From Pisaster brevispinus (lineage: Eukaryota; Echinodermata; Asteroidea; Forcipulatida; Asteriidae), in NCBI GenBank assembly GCA_023634235.1, contig JAMKCF010000153.1, positions 1 through 64,000 of the forward strand: a DNA stretch of 64,000 bases. Reading direction: 5' to 3'. The notes below the pieces were generated by a model, which saw nothing but the letters and a program-made list of their open reading frames with translations, made no database searches and was not told the origin of the DNA. Each line of letters starts with the position of its first letter. The stretch's first letter is position 1. The position numbers and the translations under genes are program-made. This document shows positions 24,001 to 35,135 of this stretch, in pieces.

Positions 24001-25364
24001 CCAAGTCACTACTAGTCCAATAGGAACACCCTAACCAAATCACAACATTATAGTTAAGTGTCATGCCTCAACATCACTCATCCAAGTCACTACTAGTCCA
24101 AGAGGAACACCCTAACCCAATCACAACATTATAGTTAAGTGTCATGCCTCAACATCACTCATCCAAGTCACTACTAGTCCAAGAGGAACACCCTAACCCA
24201 ATCACAACATTATAGTTAAGTGTCATGCCTCAACATCACTCATCCAAGTCACTACTAGTCCAAGAGGAACACCCTTACCCAATCACAACATTATAGTTAA
24301 GTGTCATGCCTCAACATCACTCATCCAAGTCACTACTAGTCCAAGAGCAACACCCTAACCCAATCACAACATTATAGTTAAGTGTCATGCCTCAACATCA
24401 CTCATCCAAGTCACTACTAGTCAAAGAGGAACACCCTAACCCAATCACAACATTATAGTTAAGTGTCATGCCTCAACATCACTCATCCAAGTCACTACTA
24501 GTCCAAGAGGAACACCCTAACCCAATCACAACATTATAGTTAAGTGTGTTGCCTCAACATCACTCATTCAAGTCACTACTAGTCCAAGAGGAACACCCTA
24601 ACCCAATCACAACATTATAGTTAAGTGTCATGCCTCAACATCACTCATCCAAGTCACTACTAGTCCAAGAGGAACACCCTAACCCAATCACAACATTATA
24701 GTTAAGTGTCATGCCTCAACATCACTCATTCAAGTCACTACTAGTCCAAGAGGAACACCCTAACCCAATCACAACATTATAGTTAAGTGTCATGCCTCAA
24801 CATCACTCATCCAAGTCACTACTAGTCCAAGAGGAACACTCTAACCCAATCACAACATTATAGTTAAGTGTCATGCCTCAACATCACTCATCCAAGTCAC
24901 TACTAGTCCAAGAGGAACACCCTAACCCAATCACAACATTATAGTTAAGTGTCATGCCTCAACATCACTCATCCAAGTCACTACTAGTCCAAGAGGAACA
25001 CCCTAACCCAATCACAACATTATAGTTAAGTGTCATGCCTCAACATCATTCATCCAAGTCACTACTAGTCCAAGAGGAACACCCTAACCCAATCACAACA
25101 TTATAGTTAACTGTCATGCCTCAACATCACTCATCCAAGTCACTACTAGTCCAAGAGGAACACCCTAACTCAATCACAACATTATAGTTAAGTGTCATGC
25201 CTCAACATCACTCATCCAAGTCACTACTAGTCCAAGAGGAACACCCTAACCCAATCACAACATTGTAGTTAAGTGTCATGCCTCAACATCACTCATCCAA
25301 GTCACTACTAGTCCAAGAGGAACACCCTAACCCAATCACAACATTATAGTTAAGTGTCATGCCT
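21013..25364. repeat. 81-bp satellite array, about 54 copies
   Basis: The period is exactly 81 bp across the array, judged from the landmark CCCTAACCCAATCACAACAT at 21031, 21112, 21193 and onward. Units differ by a few substitutions (GTGATGCC/GTCATGCC, CATCCAAG/CATTCAAG, GAGGAAC/AAGGAAC/TAGGAAC). The first unit is the most diverged and the last breaks off at GTCATGCC. There is no long ORF, no tRNA-like box and no inverted arms. Shared variants recur 1215 bp apart, showing a 15-unit duplication. The CCCTAACCC word resembles 1.5 telomere repeats but occurs only once per unit. Confidence 0.97.
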
Positions 25365-25488
25365 ATTGAGCAAAACAACTATCATTGAAGATGTTGAATT
25401 CAACACCAATTTTCCTCATAAACTCCTAAAAGAGTCTAGGCTCTTATGTGAAAAGTATATCAAGTTCACTGATTCATATATTCTGTAG

Positions 25489-25577
25489 TTTGATCTCTTC
25501 TCATACTTTGAGATTTAAATCAGTTTCACTGAAGTGGGAAACAGAGAGGGGCCTTATTGAAATCAGACAACTGAAAG
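25489..25577 (+). other. Weak exon candidate
   Basis: An 89-bp segment sits between CATATATTCTGTAG and CTGAAAG|GTATTCC. One frame is open and reads LISSHTLRFKSVSLKWE then TERGLIEIRQLK. The charged helical text could belong to the same decayed coiled-coil gene, but its phase does not fit the exon at 19619. Chance is a real alternative. Confidence 0.18.
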
Positions 25578-25702
25578 GTATTCCTTTCTTTGTAGGTCAT
25601 TTGTCCAGAAATTAGTGACATATGCCTAGTTTTGCTGATTCTATTTCTTGCTAGCACAGAATGATATGGATAGACAGGACCTTGAATTCAATCTGACTCC
25701 AC

Positions 25703-25815
25703 GGCTCTATTGCATAAAATTGCTTGTAAGCACAAAAAGTAGCTAAGCATGACAACAAATGTTCTTACCGGATAAAGGTTATATATTCATTTTGCGGTAA
25801 CACCATGTGCATATC
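25703..25815 (+). mobile_element. MITE fragment (CTCTATTGCATAAAATTGCTT family)
   Basis: The text GGCTCTATTGCATAAAATTG then CTTGTAAGCACAAAAAGTAGC resembles the elements at 39075 and 44399 (AAAAAGTAGCTTAGC, TGCTTACCAGATGAAGG versus GTTCTTACCGGATAAAGG). Only part of the element is present and target-site duplications are not clear. Confidence 0.5.
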
Positions 25816-25935
25816 TACTAGCTATGTAGATTAGTTCTTGTAGAACTAGGTCTTGCTTTTTATTCTACTGCATTGGAGTAGATTTTGGAAATCGGGAGAC
25901 TACTTAGTTCTTAAAAGAACTGTCCAGCTTATTAG

Positions 25936-26040
25936 CTACTACCTGGGCGGAGGGTAGGAAATCGGCAGGGACTACTACTTTTGACTTTAGCTTAATAGTG
26001 GATCGGATCGAGGGGACTTCTCGTTAGTTACTTCACTGCC
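25936..26040 (+). repeat. Dispersed repeat, copy 1 (partner at 31976)
   Basis: About 100 bp matches 31976-32066 in the same orientation. Shared words are CTACTACCTGGG, AGGTAGGAAATC, GGACTACTACTTT, GTGGATCG, GAGGGGAC and TCTCGTTA, with small indels. No coding frame is preserved between the copies. Confidence 0.85.
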
Positions 26041-27454
26041 GCGTAGTGAGTTCTTAATTGGTCTCCTAAAACAGATTAACCCTTTCGTTACCGAATTGTT
26101 TGGACATAAACAACCGCTGGTGACCGCATTGTTTGACCACTCAAGCGTGAAGCACACATTCTTACACAACAGAAAGCTTTCGTTCAAAGGCCATTTTTAC
26201 AAACTCCATTATCTCCTTGAAAATATTGTTTTACAGCAAAATAAGTAATCAAAAAGTTCTTCCTTATTGAATTCCCTTTCATATAACCTAAAACTCATTG
26301 AGATTGGTCCAATAAATGTTAAAGTTCTTGGTCTTTCTTTCCTCAGTGCAATCTGTAATCTCAAACACTTTTTTGTACATAACCATATGGCACTCCGTAG
26401 GTGTTTGGCTTTTCGGATCTTCCTATTCCAATTTGAAGAGATTGCATAATAGCAACCTTATTTTATTTTACCACCATTGGAAAGATCCGATCTTTCTCTT
26501 TCCAATGATGGTAAGCTTGGGTATGGAGGGTGAACATGGACAAAACTACAACTTTATTACAAATGGCCTTTGTGCTCAGGCTTGAGTGCTTTTTTGTGTG
26601 CAAGCTTGGTCGACTAAAGTCGCCAATGGTAAGGAAGAGGGGGTATGAGTGCAGTCGACTAAAGTCGCCTATGGTAAGGAAAGGGTTAAGGTTACCAGCT
26701 TAAACACCTTGTCTCATGTACCATTTGCGACTTGTATCCTGTTCATTTCTGCTAAGCAGAAAACTGTTAAGCACTACGTTCAACTTTGCTGGGGCCAACT
26801 ACAGGCTGCTTCTTACCGTGGATTTCTGCACTTATGGCCACACAAATCAGGCACTTCACAGGTTGCCATAAGCATAGAAGAAATGGGCTCAAAGAAATGT
26901 AATTGGAGGGGTCCAGGTGCAAAGCCCCAGTGGGGGTCCAGTTGGCAAAGTCCCGGGAAGCTCTGAGCTTTTGGTATTTTGTGGGATGAAAAGTCTAGTC
27001 TCTGTTTGCCTAAAAACTGAGATCAATATTAATTTTTACTGGAAATATTTCTGTAACATAAACTTGCTCAAAGAAAATCTTACTCCCACAAATCATCCAG
27101 ACTGAATAGGCATATGTATTAACCTTGCCCAGATCCTACCCATAATCCTTTGTTTGCAAAAGTCATATAGTGATCGTCTATATCAGATTACCATTAAAAA
27201 GATCAAGTTAAACATTAAACCTGGGCATAAATTTGATGTGTGATTTTGAAATGGTAGGATTTCAGGCTTTTTTTAATTCATGCACACAAAGCTGACTTAA
27301 AGAGAATAGTGGAGAGGAAGCAATACATGATGACATGGGTTTGGATCTTGTCTGTGCATTATCTGTTTTCATGCATATTTATTGAAAACATTGTGGTATA
27401 AAAAACCCAGTAATATTCAGTGTTTCTCAAATTCAAGTGTAGTAGTATCATAGA
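26041..27454. other. Non-coding stretch with a hairpin and a short direct repeat
   Basis: A hairpin lies at 26470-26512: ACCACCATTGGAAAGA pairs with TCTTTCCAATGATGGT (15 of 16) around an 11-base loop. A two-copy direct repeat of GTCGACTAAAGTCGCC plus ATGGTAAGGAA sits at 26609 and 26654, 45 bp apart. The open frames at 26267-26585 and 26649-27105 are short, lack splice support and match nothing I know. Confidence 0.55.
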
Positions 27455-27700
27455 GTGTCATGGCCGAGTGGTTTAGAGCATTGAATAAAAGTTCTGGTGG
27501 TTAACTCATGGGTATGTGGGTTCGAATCCTAGTCAAGACACTTGTGTCCTGGAGCAAGATGCTTTACTGTTATTCTCTTGACCCAGGGGTATAAATGGGT
27601 ACCTGCGAGGGTAGAGGTTGATATTGTCTTTGAAAAAGCCTTTGAACCCCCACGGCAGCCCAGGGCTACATACTCCCGCAAGGGAGCTGAGAGAGATTAG
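27455..27700 (+). mobile_element. tRNA-derived SINE (Leu/Ser-like head)
   Basis: An A-box-like TGGCCGAGTGGTTTAGAGCA is followed at 27518 by a perfect B box, GGGTTCGAATCC. The body includes GACACTTGTGTCCTGGAGCA, CTTGACCCAGGGGTATAAAT and GGGTACCTGCGAGGGTAG. Distance and order fit a SINE rather than a functional tRNA, because there is no closed acceptor stem after the B box. The element at 39795 belongs to the same family. Confidence 0.8.
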
Positions 27701-28162
27701 AGGAATGTTCTTGGCTCAATTTCCAGAGCAGTATTGTAAAGCTAATTGATATGTTAATGGAAAATGTTCAATTTCAGATTTTGTTTTTGTTATTTTTATC
27801 ATTATCTTTACACTTGTCCTGCAATCCATCACAAAGGGGAACAAATACATGAATGCCAGAACAACTTGAAACATATTTTATCGTAGATAAAGTGGTACAT
27901 TGAATTTGAATGCTTATGTTTTTGCAAATTGCAAATGGCAAATGGCATCTGCTTGGGGAAAAACCAAGAACTACACACACTTGTAAGGTTCTGCTTTCCC
28001 TCTCCCTCATTTCTTTTTCTGCTTATTTTTTTTCTTCTCTTTTTCGGGGTACACTAAAAAACCGAATTTGTTTTTCTCAAACTTTAAAGCAGAATTCTTG
28101 TTTTTAAAAATTTGTAGTTTTTAGCTAACTTTAATTTCTTTAATGCTTCCCAATATTCACAG

Positions 28163-28607
28163 GATGACAGACTAACTGCTGTTGTCAAGAATGAAATAAA
28201 TTGCTTTACTAAGTATGGTCATCAAGGAACCAGGCGGGGTTGTTATCTGTGGTGCCTCGGTGCAGTAGGCAGAGAGGACAGCATTGAGAGTCGAACCCTG
28301 GCCTTCAAACAACTAGGGCCTCAAAGTCCCTGACTGGAATCTGGATGAAGCTGCTCATGCATCATCCAATAACAGCAATGTTGCCACTGGGTATGGAATC
28401 CCCACAATCTTAACTGAGGTCGATGATGCAGACACCAGTGGAGGCGTACCACGAATTCCCAAAGGACTTGACATCATTGCTCAGAAAGCTGCTGTTACTG
28501 AGAAGGCTATTGCAGTAAAAGGTGGGGGTAGTGTTCTTGCAATATTTGTTGCTGCAGTTGCTGGTGTTGCTTCTCAGGCTGCTCAAAATGCCGGCAAAAC
28601 ATGCAAG
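28163..28607 (+). pseudogene. Large exon of unrecognised gene with one frameshift (exon 3)
   Basis: The exon follows CCCAATATTCACAG and ends ATGCAAG|GTAATC. It begins in phase 0, matching the exon at 19619, and reads DDRLTAVVKNEINCFTKYGH then QGTRRGCYLWCLGAVGREDS before a TGA. After a one-base shift it continues KVPDWNLDEAAHASSNNSN, VATGYGIPTILTEVDDADT, SGGVPRIPKGLDIIAQKAA, VTEKAIAVKGGGSVLAIFVA, AVAGVASQAAQNAGKTCK. Its length of 445 is 148 codons plus one base, so a single inserted base explains the break. The end has an Ala/Val/Gly-rich hydrophobic stretch (SVLAIFVAAVAGVA) that could be a membrane-seeking helix. I do not recognise the family. Confidence 0.5.
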
Positions 28608-29985
28608 GTAATCATACCCTAAGAAATGAAAATGCCATCAAATAATATGCTGAGTACATAGAAAGTACAATGATGTAATAATTATATTAAAGCTCTTGAT
28701 CAAAGTACTGATTATTGAGTATTAAATATTGAGTATTAGTCCCATAGATAATGTCACATGCAGCTACTGTTTTTTGGTGTCAAATTCCACACAATACAAG
28801 TTATGGTGAGCCTGTAAACGCCACATTGCCTAAAATGCACAGTACATTGTGTAACACATGGGGACATTGACTACAAAAAAAGCACAAGCAAGATTATTGT
28901 GATGATGACATCAGGTAAATTGGGTCAATAAGGAAACTATTAGGATGTAAAGCTCAAACAGCCAGTGATCAAAGACTGACTTTGTAAAGAACAAAATAAT
29001 GTTATAAGAGCAGTATTAGATCCTGAGAATAATTTTTTTTAACAAACAATGTAAATTTGAAACAACCGGTGATCATTTTTCATTGCTAGCACAATGCTGT
29101 ATTATTTATTGATTTATTAATGTTTGTTGGTTACACAAACTAAAATAACAGATCTATTGATCTGTAACATTCCATGCCCAAAGCCAGGCACTTCCTGCTT
29201 AAACTCAAAACTCTTTGCTCATAAAATAGATGAGATTATAAAAAGTGGTGTAACTAGGGGGGGGGGGGGCACGTTCCCCAATCGTTGTCTGTGCCCCCCC
29301 CCCTTGACTGTTGAGATTCAAACTTCCCTAATAAAAAGTTACACTCCTTGAGCCATTATGTAGTACAATATTAAAACCATAATATAACTACACACAGACA
29401 AAGGATTTGTTTTGACATCAATGACAGTTTATTTAACAAAATATTGTAAATGACATAAAGAAAGCGCTAAAAAATGTATTGGTTGGAAAAATTCAAACCA
29501 ACTACATTTTATTAGCCAGAAGAGCCCCCAAGAAAATATTGTGCGCACTTTTGTGTCTTATTTTAAAACCAATTACAGCCTATAATTTGAATGTTCTCTA
29601 CGTATTATAGAATTTTTATCTCATCTCCTCAAAGATGATGTGTCTGTTGTATTTACTTTTAAAGCGATTTGGAATTTGTAAAAGAAACGCTTGACTTTGC
29701 CATTTATGATGCCATACAAGCCCAGTTCTTTAATGTCAACTTACACTGTGCGGCTAATCACTAATAAATTACTTAAAAACTATGTCCGTCATGGTAAAGT
29801 TTTTTAGAGTTTATACAATATGTTTTTAAATATTTAACATTGGTAGTTATTGAGTATGTGAGGCTGACATGGAATTAACTCCTTTGACTCTTGCCAGACT
29901 CATTCAACTCATGTTTCTTTTATGCTGAAATATTTCTACTGATTGATTACATGTAATGCTATTTTGTATGAACCCAAACTTTGGA
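28608..29985. other. Intron-like AT-rich DNA with a G-run/C-run pair
   Basis: No gene is seen. At about 29257-29301 a run of 12 G faces a run of 10 C about 28 bases on, which could fold into a hairpin. The rest is AT-rich. Confidence 0.5.
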
Positions 29986-30325
29986 AATCCAATGATGTAC
30001 CATCACTTGATGACATGTTTTTTGAAAACTGGAGGATTGGAATGAACGTACTCTTTCAATAACTAATGATGTACCATCCCTATATGATATGTTTCTTGTA
30101 TACTAGAAGATTGGAATGAATGTACTCTTCCAATAACCAATGATGTACCATCCCTTTATGATATGTTTCTTGAAAACTAGAGGATTGGAATTAATGCACT
30201 CTTCCAATAACCAATGATGTCCCATGATATTTTTCTCGAAAATGAGACCATTTTGATTGTTCCAAGAATTTATTTTTATCCCATCCCTTTGTGATATGTT
30301 TCTAGAAAACTTGGAAAGGGGAATA
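29986..30325. repeat. 74-bp tandem repeat, four to five diverged copies
   Basis: GATGTACC or GATGTCCC begins at 29994, 30068, 30142 and 30216, exactly 74 bp apart. Between them recur GATATGTTTCTTG, AGGATTGGAAT and ACTCTTCCAATAACCAATG. A fifth, eroded copy (CCCTTTGTGATATGTTTCT) ends near 30325. The copies are clearly older than the other arrays. Confidence 0.88.
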
Positions 30326-30883
30326 ATGTGGTTTTCCCTCTACAAAAAACTTGTATACCAAAGTCTATTAAGTAAGATGTATGTATAATGGAGAGACGTG
30401 TCCATACTATCAGCGAACAAATTGAGGGTGTAGAGTATTTAATTGCTGTTTAATTAACAGTATGTAATTAGGTGTGTGTACACAATTAGAGTAAGAATTG
30501 TTTATGTACATGTATGGCACTTTTTGTTCAAAGAGCCCTTTCTGACACAGAGTAATGGTTTCCGACATGAGCTCTGGCTGGTTCCTAATCTTAAATAAGA
30601 AGATGGATCTGATGTTTATGGAGATCTATTAGAGATTATAGTCAGGGCTGTGGTTTGGAAAATGTTGTGGATGTGACAATACGTTTACTGATAAGTTTCA
30701 TGAGAGACAAGGAAGGACACAACACTGGTGTTAATAAAAGTGTTTGTACATGCTGCACATCAATTCTACTACATTTATAATGTTGCTGTTACTAGCACGC
30801 TATCAATATCTTTGAAGTAAAGTTTAAAGCTTTAAACTTTTCATCCTGATGCAACCATTTTATTTTTCTTTGATTCAAACCAG
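30326..30883. other. Intron-like DNA with a perfect palindrome
   Basis: No gene is seen. A 22-bp perfect palindrome, AAAGTTTAAAG then CTTTAAACTTT, lies at 30819-30840. Confidence 0.5.
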
Positions 30884-31014
30884 AAATATCAAAAACAAGG
30901 CAAACAAGACAATATGAAATCGGCAATAGTACTGCCATTGTCACTGTGGGCGTTGGGGACCCCACTGTTGCAGCAAAGTCAATTATGTCAAGATGTCTGT
31001 ATAAACATTATCAG
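30884..31014 (+). pseudogene. Exon candidate of unrecognised gene (exon 4)
   Basis: A 131-bp segment sits between CAAACCAG and TATCAG|GTTGGT. The more protein-like frame reads ISKTRQTRQYEIGNSTAIV then TVGVGDPTVAAKSIMSRCLY then KHYQ and ends in phase 0. It needs one extra base at its start to follow the exon at 28163, so I infer a second one-base lesion. Another frame is also open, so the call is not firm. Confidence 0.35.
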
Positions 31015-31975
31015 GTTGGTCTTAATTTAAACGAAAAAGATTTTTGTTGTTGACAGTTTTGTATCTTTTTACACACTTTGGGGAAGTAGCATGAAATTAA
31101 TGCTGTGCCGAGATAACCGAAGTAATAATAAATAAGAATCGCAAGTTATTTTACCCTTGTGGCTATGTTCTGTTAGTCAGTATTGCCAAACCTTGCATGT
31201 CACTTAATTCCAATTTTATTTATTGTTGTTAATTAAAACAAATAAATGGTTAGTTATAGTAGATTTTTGTTTTATTATTAGTATTCAATTTTTTCGGGCT
31301 TGTTAAAATATGAATTCAAAACATTTAAAAACATTTGTTGAGCAATGAGGGAACAACAAGTTTCAGTCGAGTTTTAAAAACCTTTAAATAGTTTGATTGT
31401 TCCAAGAGCATTGAATATAATATCAAGACAACTTGGATAAGAAATTTAACTGTACGTTATCGATGACTTGATTCCAAAACTAAGTCAGCTTGTTTTCCTG
31501 TCTTATTAACCGAACTAGGACCTGGTCGAGTCTGGAAGTACACATTTTCTGCAACCCTATAATATAGTCAGAATGAGAAATGTCATTGTGGAGACTACCA
31601 GATGACGTTGCAACAGAGTGTATGGGTGAAAAAAAGAAGCTAAACAAATCGGCTGCCATTAATATTTTGCTAATCAATTGCAAACTAAAATACACACAAT
31701 CCACCAGTAAATTTCGCGAAATAAAAATTGTTTTAATATCTTTTTAAGGTTCAAATTTATATTATTATTTAAATGAAACTAAAAACGCATAAACAAGGGA
31801 AATGGGTTTCTACATTATTGTAACATTGTAACATTCTAGCAAGTTGGCCAAGGCCACAAATGGAATGTAAACAAACCAATACCAATAGTAAACGTGCTCA
31901 AAAATACCATATGCACCCGTCAATAGCCTGACCCCTATATATAGCATATTTAAAGCATTGCTCGTCACATATGTT
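31015..31975. other. Non-coding AT-rich stretch
   Basis: No supported gene. The minus-strand frame at 31480-31704 is short and featureless. Confidence 0.5.
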
Positions 31976-32066
31976 AACTACTACCTGGGGGAAGGTAGGA
32001 AATCTGCCTGGACTACTACTTTCGCTTAGTGGATCGAGGGGACATCTCGTTATTAACTTCATTGCT
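31976..32066 (+). repeat. Dispersed repeat, copy 2 (partner at 25936)
   Basis: Same orientation and word order as 25936-26040, without that copy's small insertions (TTTGACTTTAGCTTAATAGTG there, TTTCGCTTAGTG here). Confidence 0.85.
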
Positions 32067-34635
32067 GTGGAGTTACAACATTGCAAAAGACCCATCGATC
32101 GATGCAAAAGACCGACCGATGTATTGGTCGGATTACTTGCCTCTTTGGCGTTCCATGAATGCTAAGGCTTGTTTTGCGCAAGAGTCATGGGGGAATTCCC
32201 TGAGTCCAGTGGGAACTAAACGTAGCAGGTAAACAATCTTTCCCTGGCCACTCAAACTTTAAATTATGTTTCTCAAGCGTATTCTCCTAGAGGTCAAGGA
32301 AATGGGATTACAACTAAATACGCAGAGTAATTATTTTAGAAAAAAACTGCTTGATCAGACAGTTGCATCAGACTGGTAGGTTTAGGCACTAGAGGGGTAT
32401 TGAACGATTCCTAAAAGGTGATGTACGTACAGCGAGCGTGACAATAGGGACTGTAAGCGTGTTTTTTTTCCAGGACGAACGTGGGCAATTAACATAATGG
32501 GGCGTAGTAAACTTTACATTTCCCCTTGCACATGCGTACTTGGACGTAAAAGTTGTGGGTTCAAATACACTCACGTGTATTGCTATGTGCTTTGTGAAAG
32601 TATGTGCATGTACTGTACATGTACTGTACATTGTTTACAAAAATGCGTTGCGGCTTGCTGAGTCTTGATTGCCCGATAAAATATTTTGGGATAGGGTTGG
32701 GAAGGGGAGGGAGGGCAAGTAAAAAAAATAGACCGACGGTCATAATGAAAGAAATAAGAAATGGTCCTAAATGTTTGTGATGAAAGTCACTGCAGTACAA
32801 ATACCAGATGGGTCCTATATTGAAGCCGGTAAGGGGCCTATATTCATGGTTTACGCGTTTCGACCGTAAACTCCGGTAGGAATAAACCCAAATCGCGGCT
32901 CCTGAATACCTGACTATCACCGAGTAAATTTTAGGTTTTTTTTGAGCTCGATGTTTTCAATTATAATGGGGGGTCGGGTCGGCTGGGTGAAATCAACCCA
33001 TACCTTCACCCACTGCCAATGTCCGAAATTCATTAGGTTTGATTCTCGGGCAGAAAATCAAACAATTATGTTGATGTCTCTTCTAAAAATTCCGTACTTT
33101 TATCGTGACCGTTAAACTAACATAGCGCCCTCTCCGGGCTTAGTTTTGGCCTGGAATTAGCCATTGTTACAGTCTACAAGACGTTGATGGAGTCCCATGA
33201 GTTTTTATGTGATTTGCATTTTCTTCGAACGTAACCAAAGCCTATACACAGATCCGGCCCTTTACAGTGTAGATGTTTTTGTTTCTGAGGGTCGCCCTTC
33301 CCCACATCTTCGCCCCTAACGATAAATGAATTCAACTCTACGACTTTAGAGTGAAAAGCAAATCTTCTTTCTTTATTGGCGGAAAAATACCCGCTCTTAG
33401 AAAGTGCGTCTTCGTAATAAAAGTCTTGAAAGGATTCTACATTTGGAGCGCTTTTCCAAGAGCTAGTAAGTCATTTTGTTTAATTTTTTTTCTGTTTCTC
33501 GTTTGAAATCATGCTTTTCCAAACTGAGACTGAGAGGAGAACTGCTTAACTCAGTTCAGTGACATGCATTTTCCATGTACTGTTGGGGACGGAGAACAGC
33601 TGCCTAACTCAGTTCAGTGGGATAGGCAGAACTAGCGGGGCAAAGGCAAGTTCATGGGGGGGGGGGTTGATAGGTAGCGAGCCATTCATTTGTGCATTTC
33701 TTCGATCTCTTATTTAGAGGATGGGGAGCGGCTGCCAACACCGGTCACGCGTTGGAAACGGTTGTTGTATTAATTGTTTTATATAGATAGGCCTATTACA
33801 GTTCATTCTGTTAGTGTTAGGATGTACACGTCTTTCTCTATGGTCACATGCTTCCTTGACCCTACGAGCACCTTGTAATGTCAGCTATCCCTCAAGACTA
33901 TTCATTACTTCTTGCACCATTCTCCTTTTTATAATACAGCCCTCAACAAATTGCCGTACAGGGGGGGTTGAATGCCCCCCCCCCCCCGTTCGACCTTTTC
34001 GAAATGGTAAAATGTTTAAATAATTTAAACTGTTGGTAAACACAATTTAGGAAATAATTTGAATACTTAATAAAACGTTGTTTGCCTAAAAATAGTTAGT
34101 GGCCTGACGTTCCGACGACTCATGCTAGCACACTCGGTACAAATACATAGGCGCAGAGTTCAGCCTAAAAACCCCTACATAATAATATCGTATAACAGCC
34201 GTCTGCAAACTTTCTTGCGCTAGCCACGTGCGTGTGCTGTCAAATTTTTTTCATACGGCTGTTTGCTGCCTTTGCAAAAATATACCAAACAAACTGGTAC
34301 TCCGTGCGCATAAACGCTGGTCCCGGCAACAGTTGGTTAGTTTTGTACACATCCTAAAGCAACATAACACGGTGTGCATGGCAGGCGAATGACGGTAAGA
34401 ATTGATCTCTTTTTACCATTTTTTAGGTTGCAAAATTATTTTTCTGGACACACGCCAAGCTAAATGAGAGTACAAAGAACACGTAGGGCCTAATTTGGGC
34501 GAACTCTGGTGTCTGAAAAGAACTGTAGGTGCATAAACGTGAAGGGCAAAAAGTTTCGAATAGGATTTTGTACTATGACCTATGACTTGTGAGATTCGTG
34601 GATTCGATAGCGGAATGAACCTCGTAATGTCATAA
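32067..34635. other. Non-coding stretch with minor direct repeats and G/C runs
   Basis: No gene is supported. GGAGAACTGCTTAACTCAG at 33536 and its variant at 33591 form a two-copy direct repeat. A G-run lies at about 33657-33666, and a G7 and C13 pair lies at 33961-33987. TGTACTGTACATGTACTGTA at about 32612 is a short self-complementary repeat. The frames at 32389-32920 and 33814-34023 look like chance. Confidence 0.5.
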
Positions 34636-34764
34636 GGCCGTGTCTGAAACGGCGACTTCGGCTACAGATACGGCTAGATCTCGCGCGTCTGCCTATTCTT
34701 CAACACTGGCAGACGCGCTGATCTAGCTGTAGCTGTAGCCGAAGTCGCCGTTTCGGACACGGCC
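34636..34764. mobile_element. 129-bp palindromic MITE with TAA target-site duplication
   Basis: The left arm begins GGCCGTGTCTGAAACGGCGA and the right arm is its near-perfect reverse complement ending TCGCCGTTTCGGACACGGCC. Arms of about 57 bp leave only a short centre (TATTCTTCAACACT). TAA lies directly outside both ends (34633-34635 and 34765-34767). A three-base TAA duplication fits the TWA preference of PIF/Harbinger-type transposons, so a Harbinger-mobilised MITE is the best inference. It has no coding capacity. Confidence 0.9.
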
Positions 34765-34788
34765 TAAACTAGCTAGTATGTCAGTCCG

Positions 34789-35135
34789 CGCAAAGTGCAA
34801 ATAATGCAACGTTGCATTATACTGCAACTAGTATCACAATAATGCAACTTCCGGTGTAAAAGTTGAAAAATGCTTATTATGTTGAAAATAAGGTGTAATA
34901 TTGTAAATGCTGATCACCTTATGGTCTGTGGTTATCATTAAACATCGTTATTGATTGTTTTATGATAGTTGGGTTGTAGGGGATGGGTGGGGTGGGGGAG
35001 GGGGTGTCACCTGGGGGCGGAGCTATTACTACACACTGAAGAATAACCACCTTTCTAAAGGTTTGTTTACTTATTTGTTAGCCACATATATTTAATTACT
35101 TTTTAAAATATTTATGTTCAGTTTTTGTTTGAAAA
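34789..35135 (+). repeat. Interspersed repeat, copy 2, with a G-quadruplex-type run
   Basis: This is the reverse complement of 15355-15725. It starts at GCAAAGTGCAAATAATGCAAC and ends at TTCAGTTTTTGTTT. At 34985-35004 it reads GGGTGGGGTGGGGGAGGGGG, a single-base-loop G4 motif. The G-rich block is kept in both copies. Confidence 0.85.

Noticed and set aside
21031..25340. Interstitial telomere array
   Set aside because: CCCTAACCC occurs once per 81-bp unit and is never repeated in tandem.
21013..25364. CRISPR-like regular spacing
   Set aside because: Units are contiguous 81-bp repeats with no unique spacers, and the context is eukaryotic.
27455..27530. Functional tRNA-Leu/Ser gene
   Set aside because: A and B boxes are present but no matching acceptor stem closes the molecule, and a SINE body continues downstream.
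29124..29351. ORF across the G-run/C-run pair
   Set aside because: The frame reads through homopolymers, giving poly-Gly and poly-Pro, and has no homology signal.
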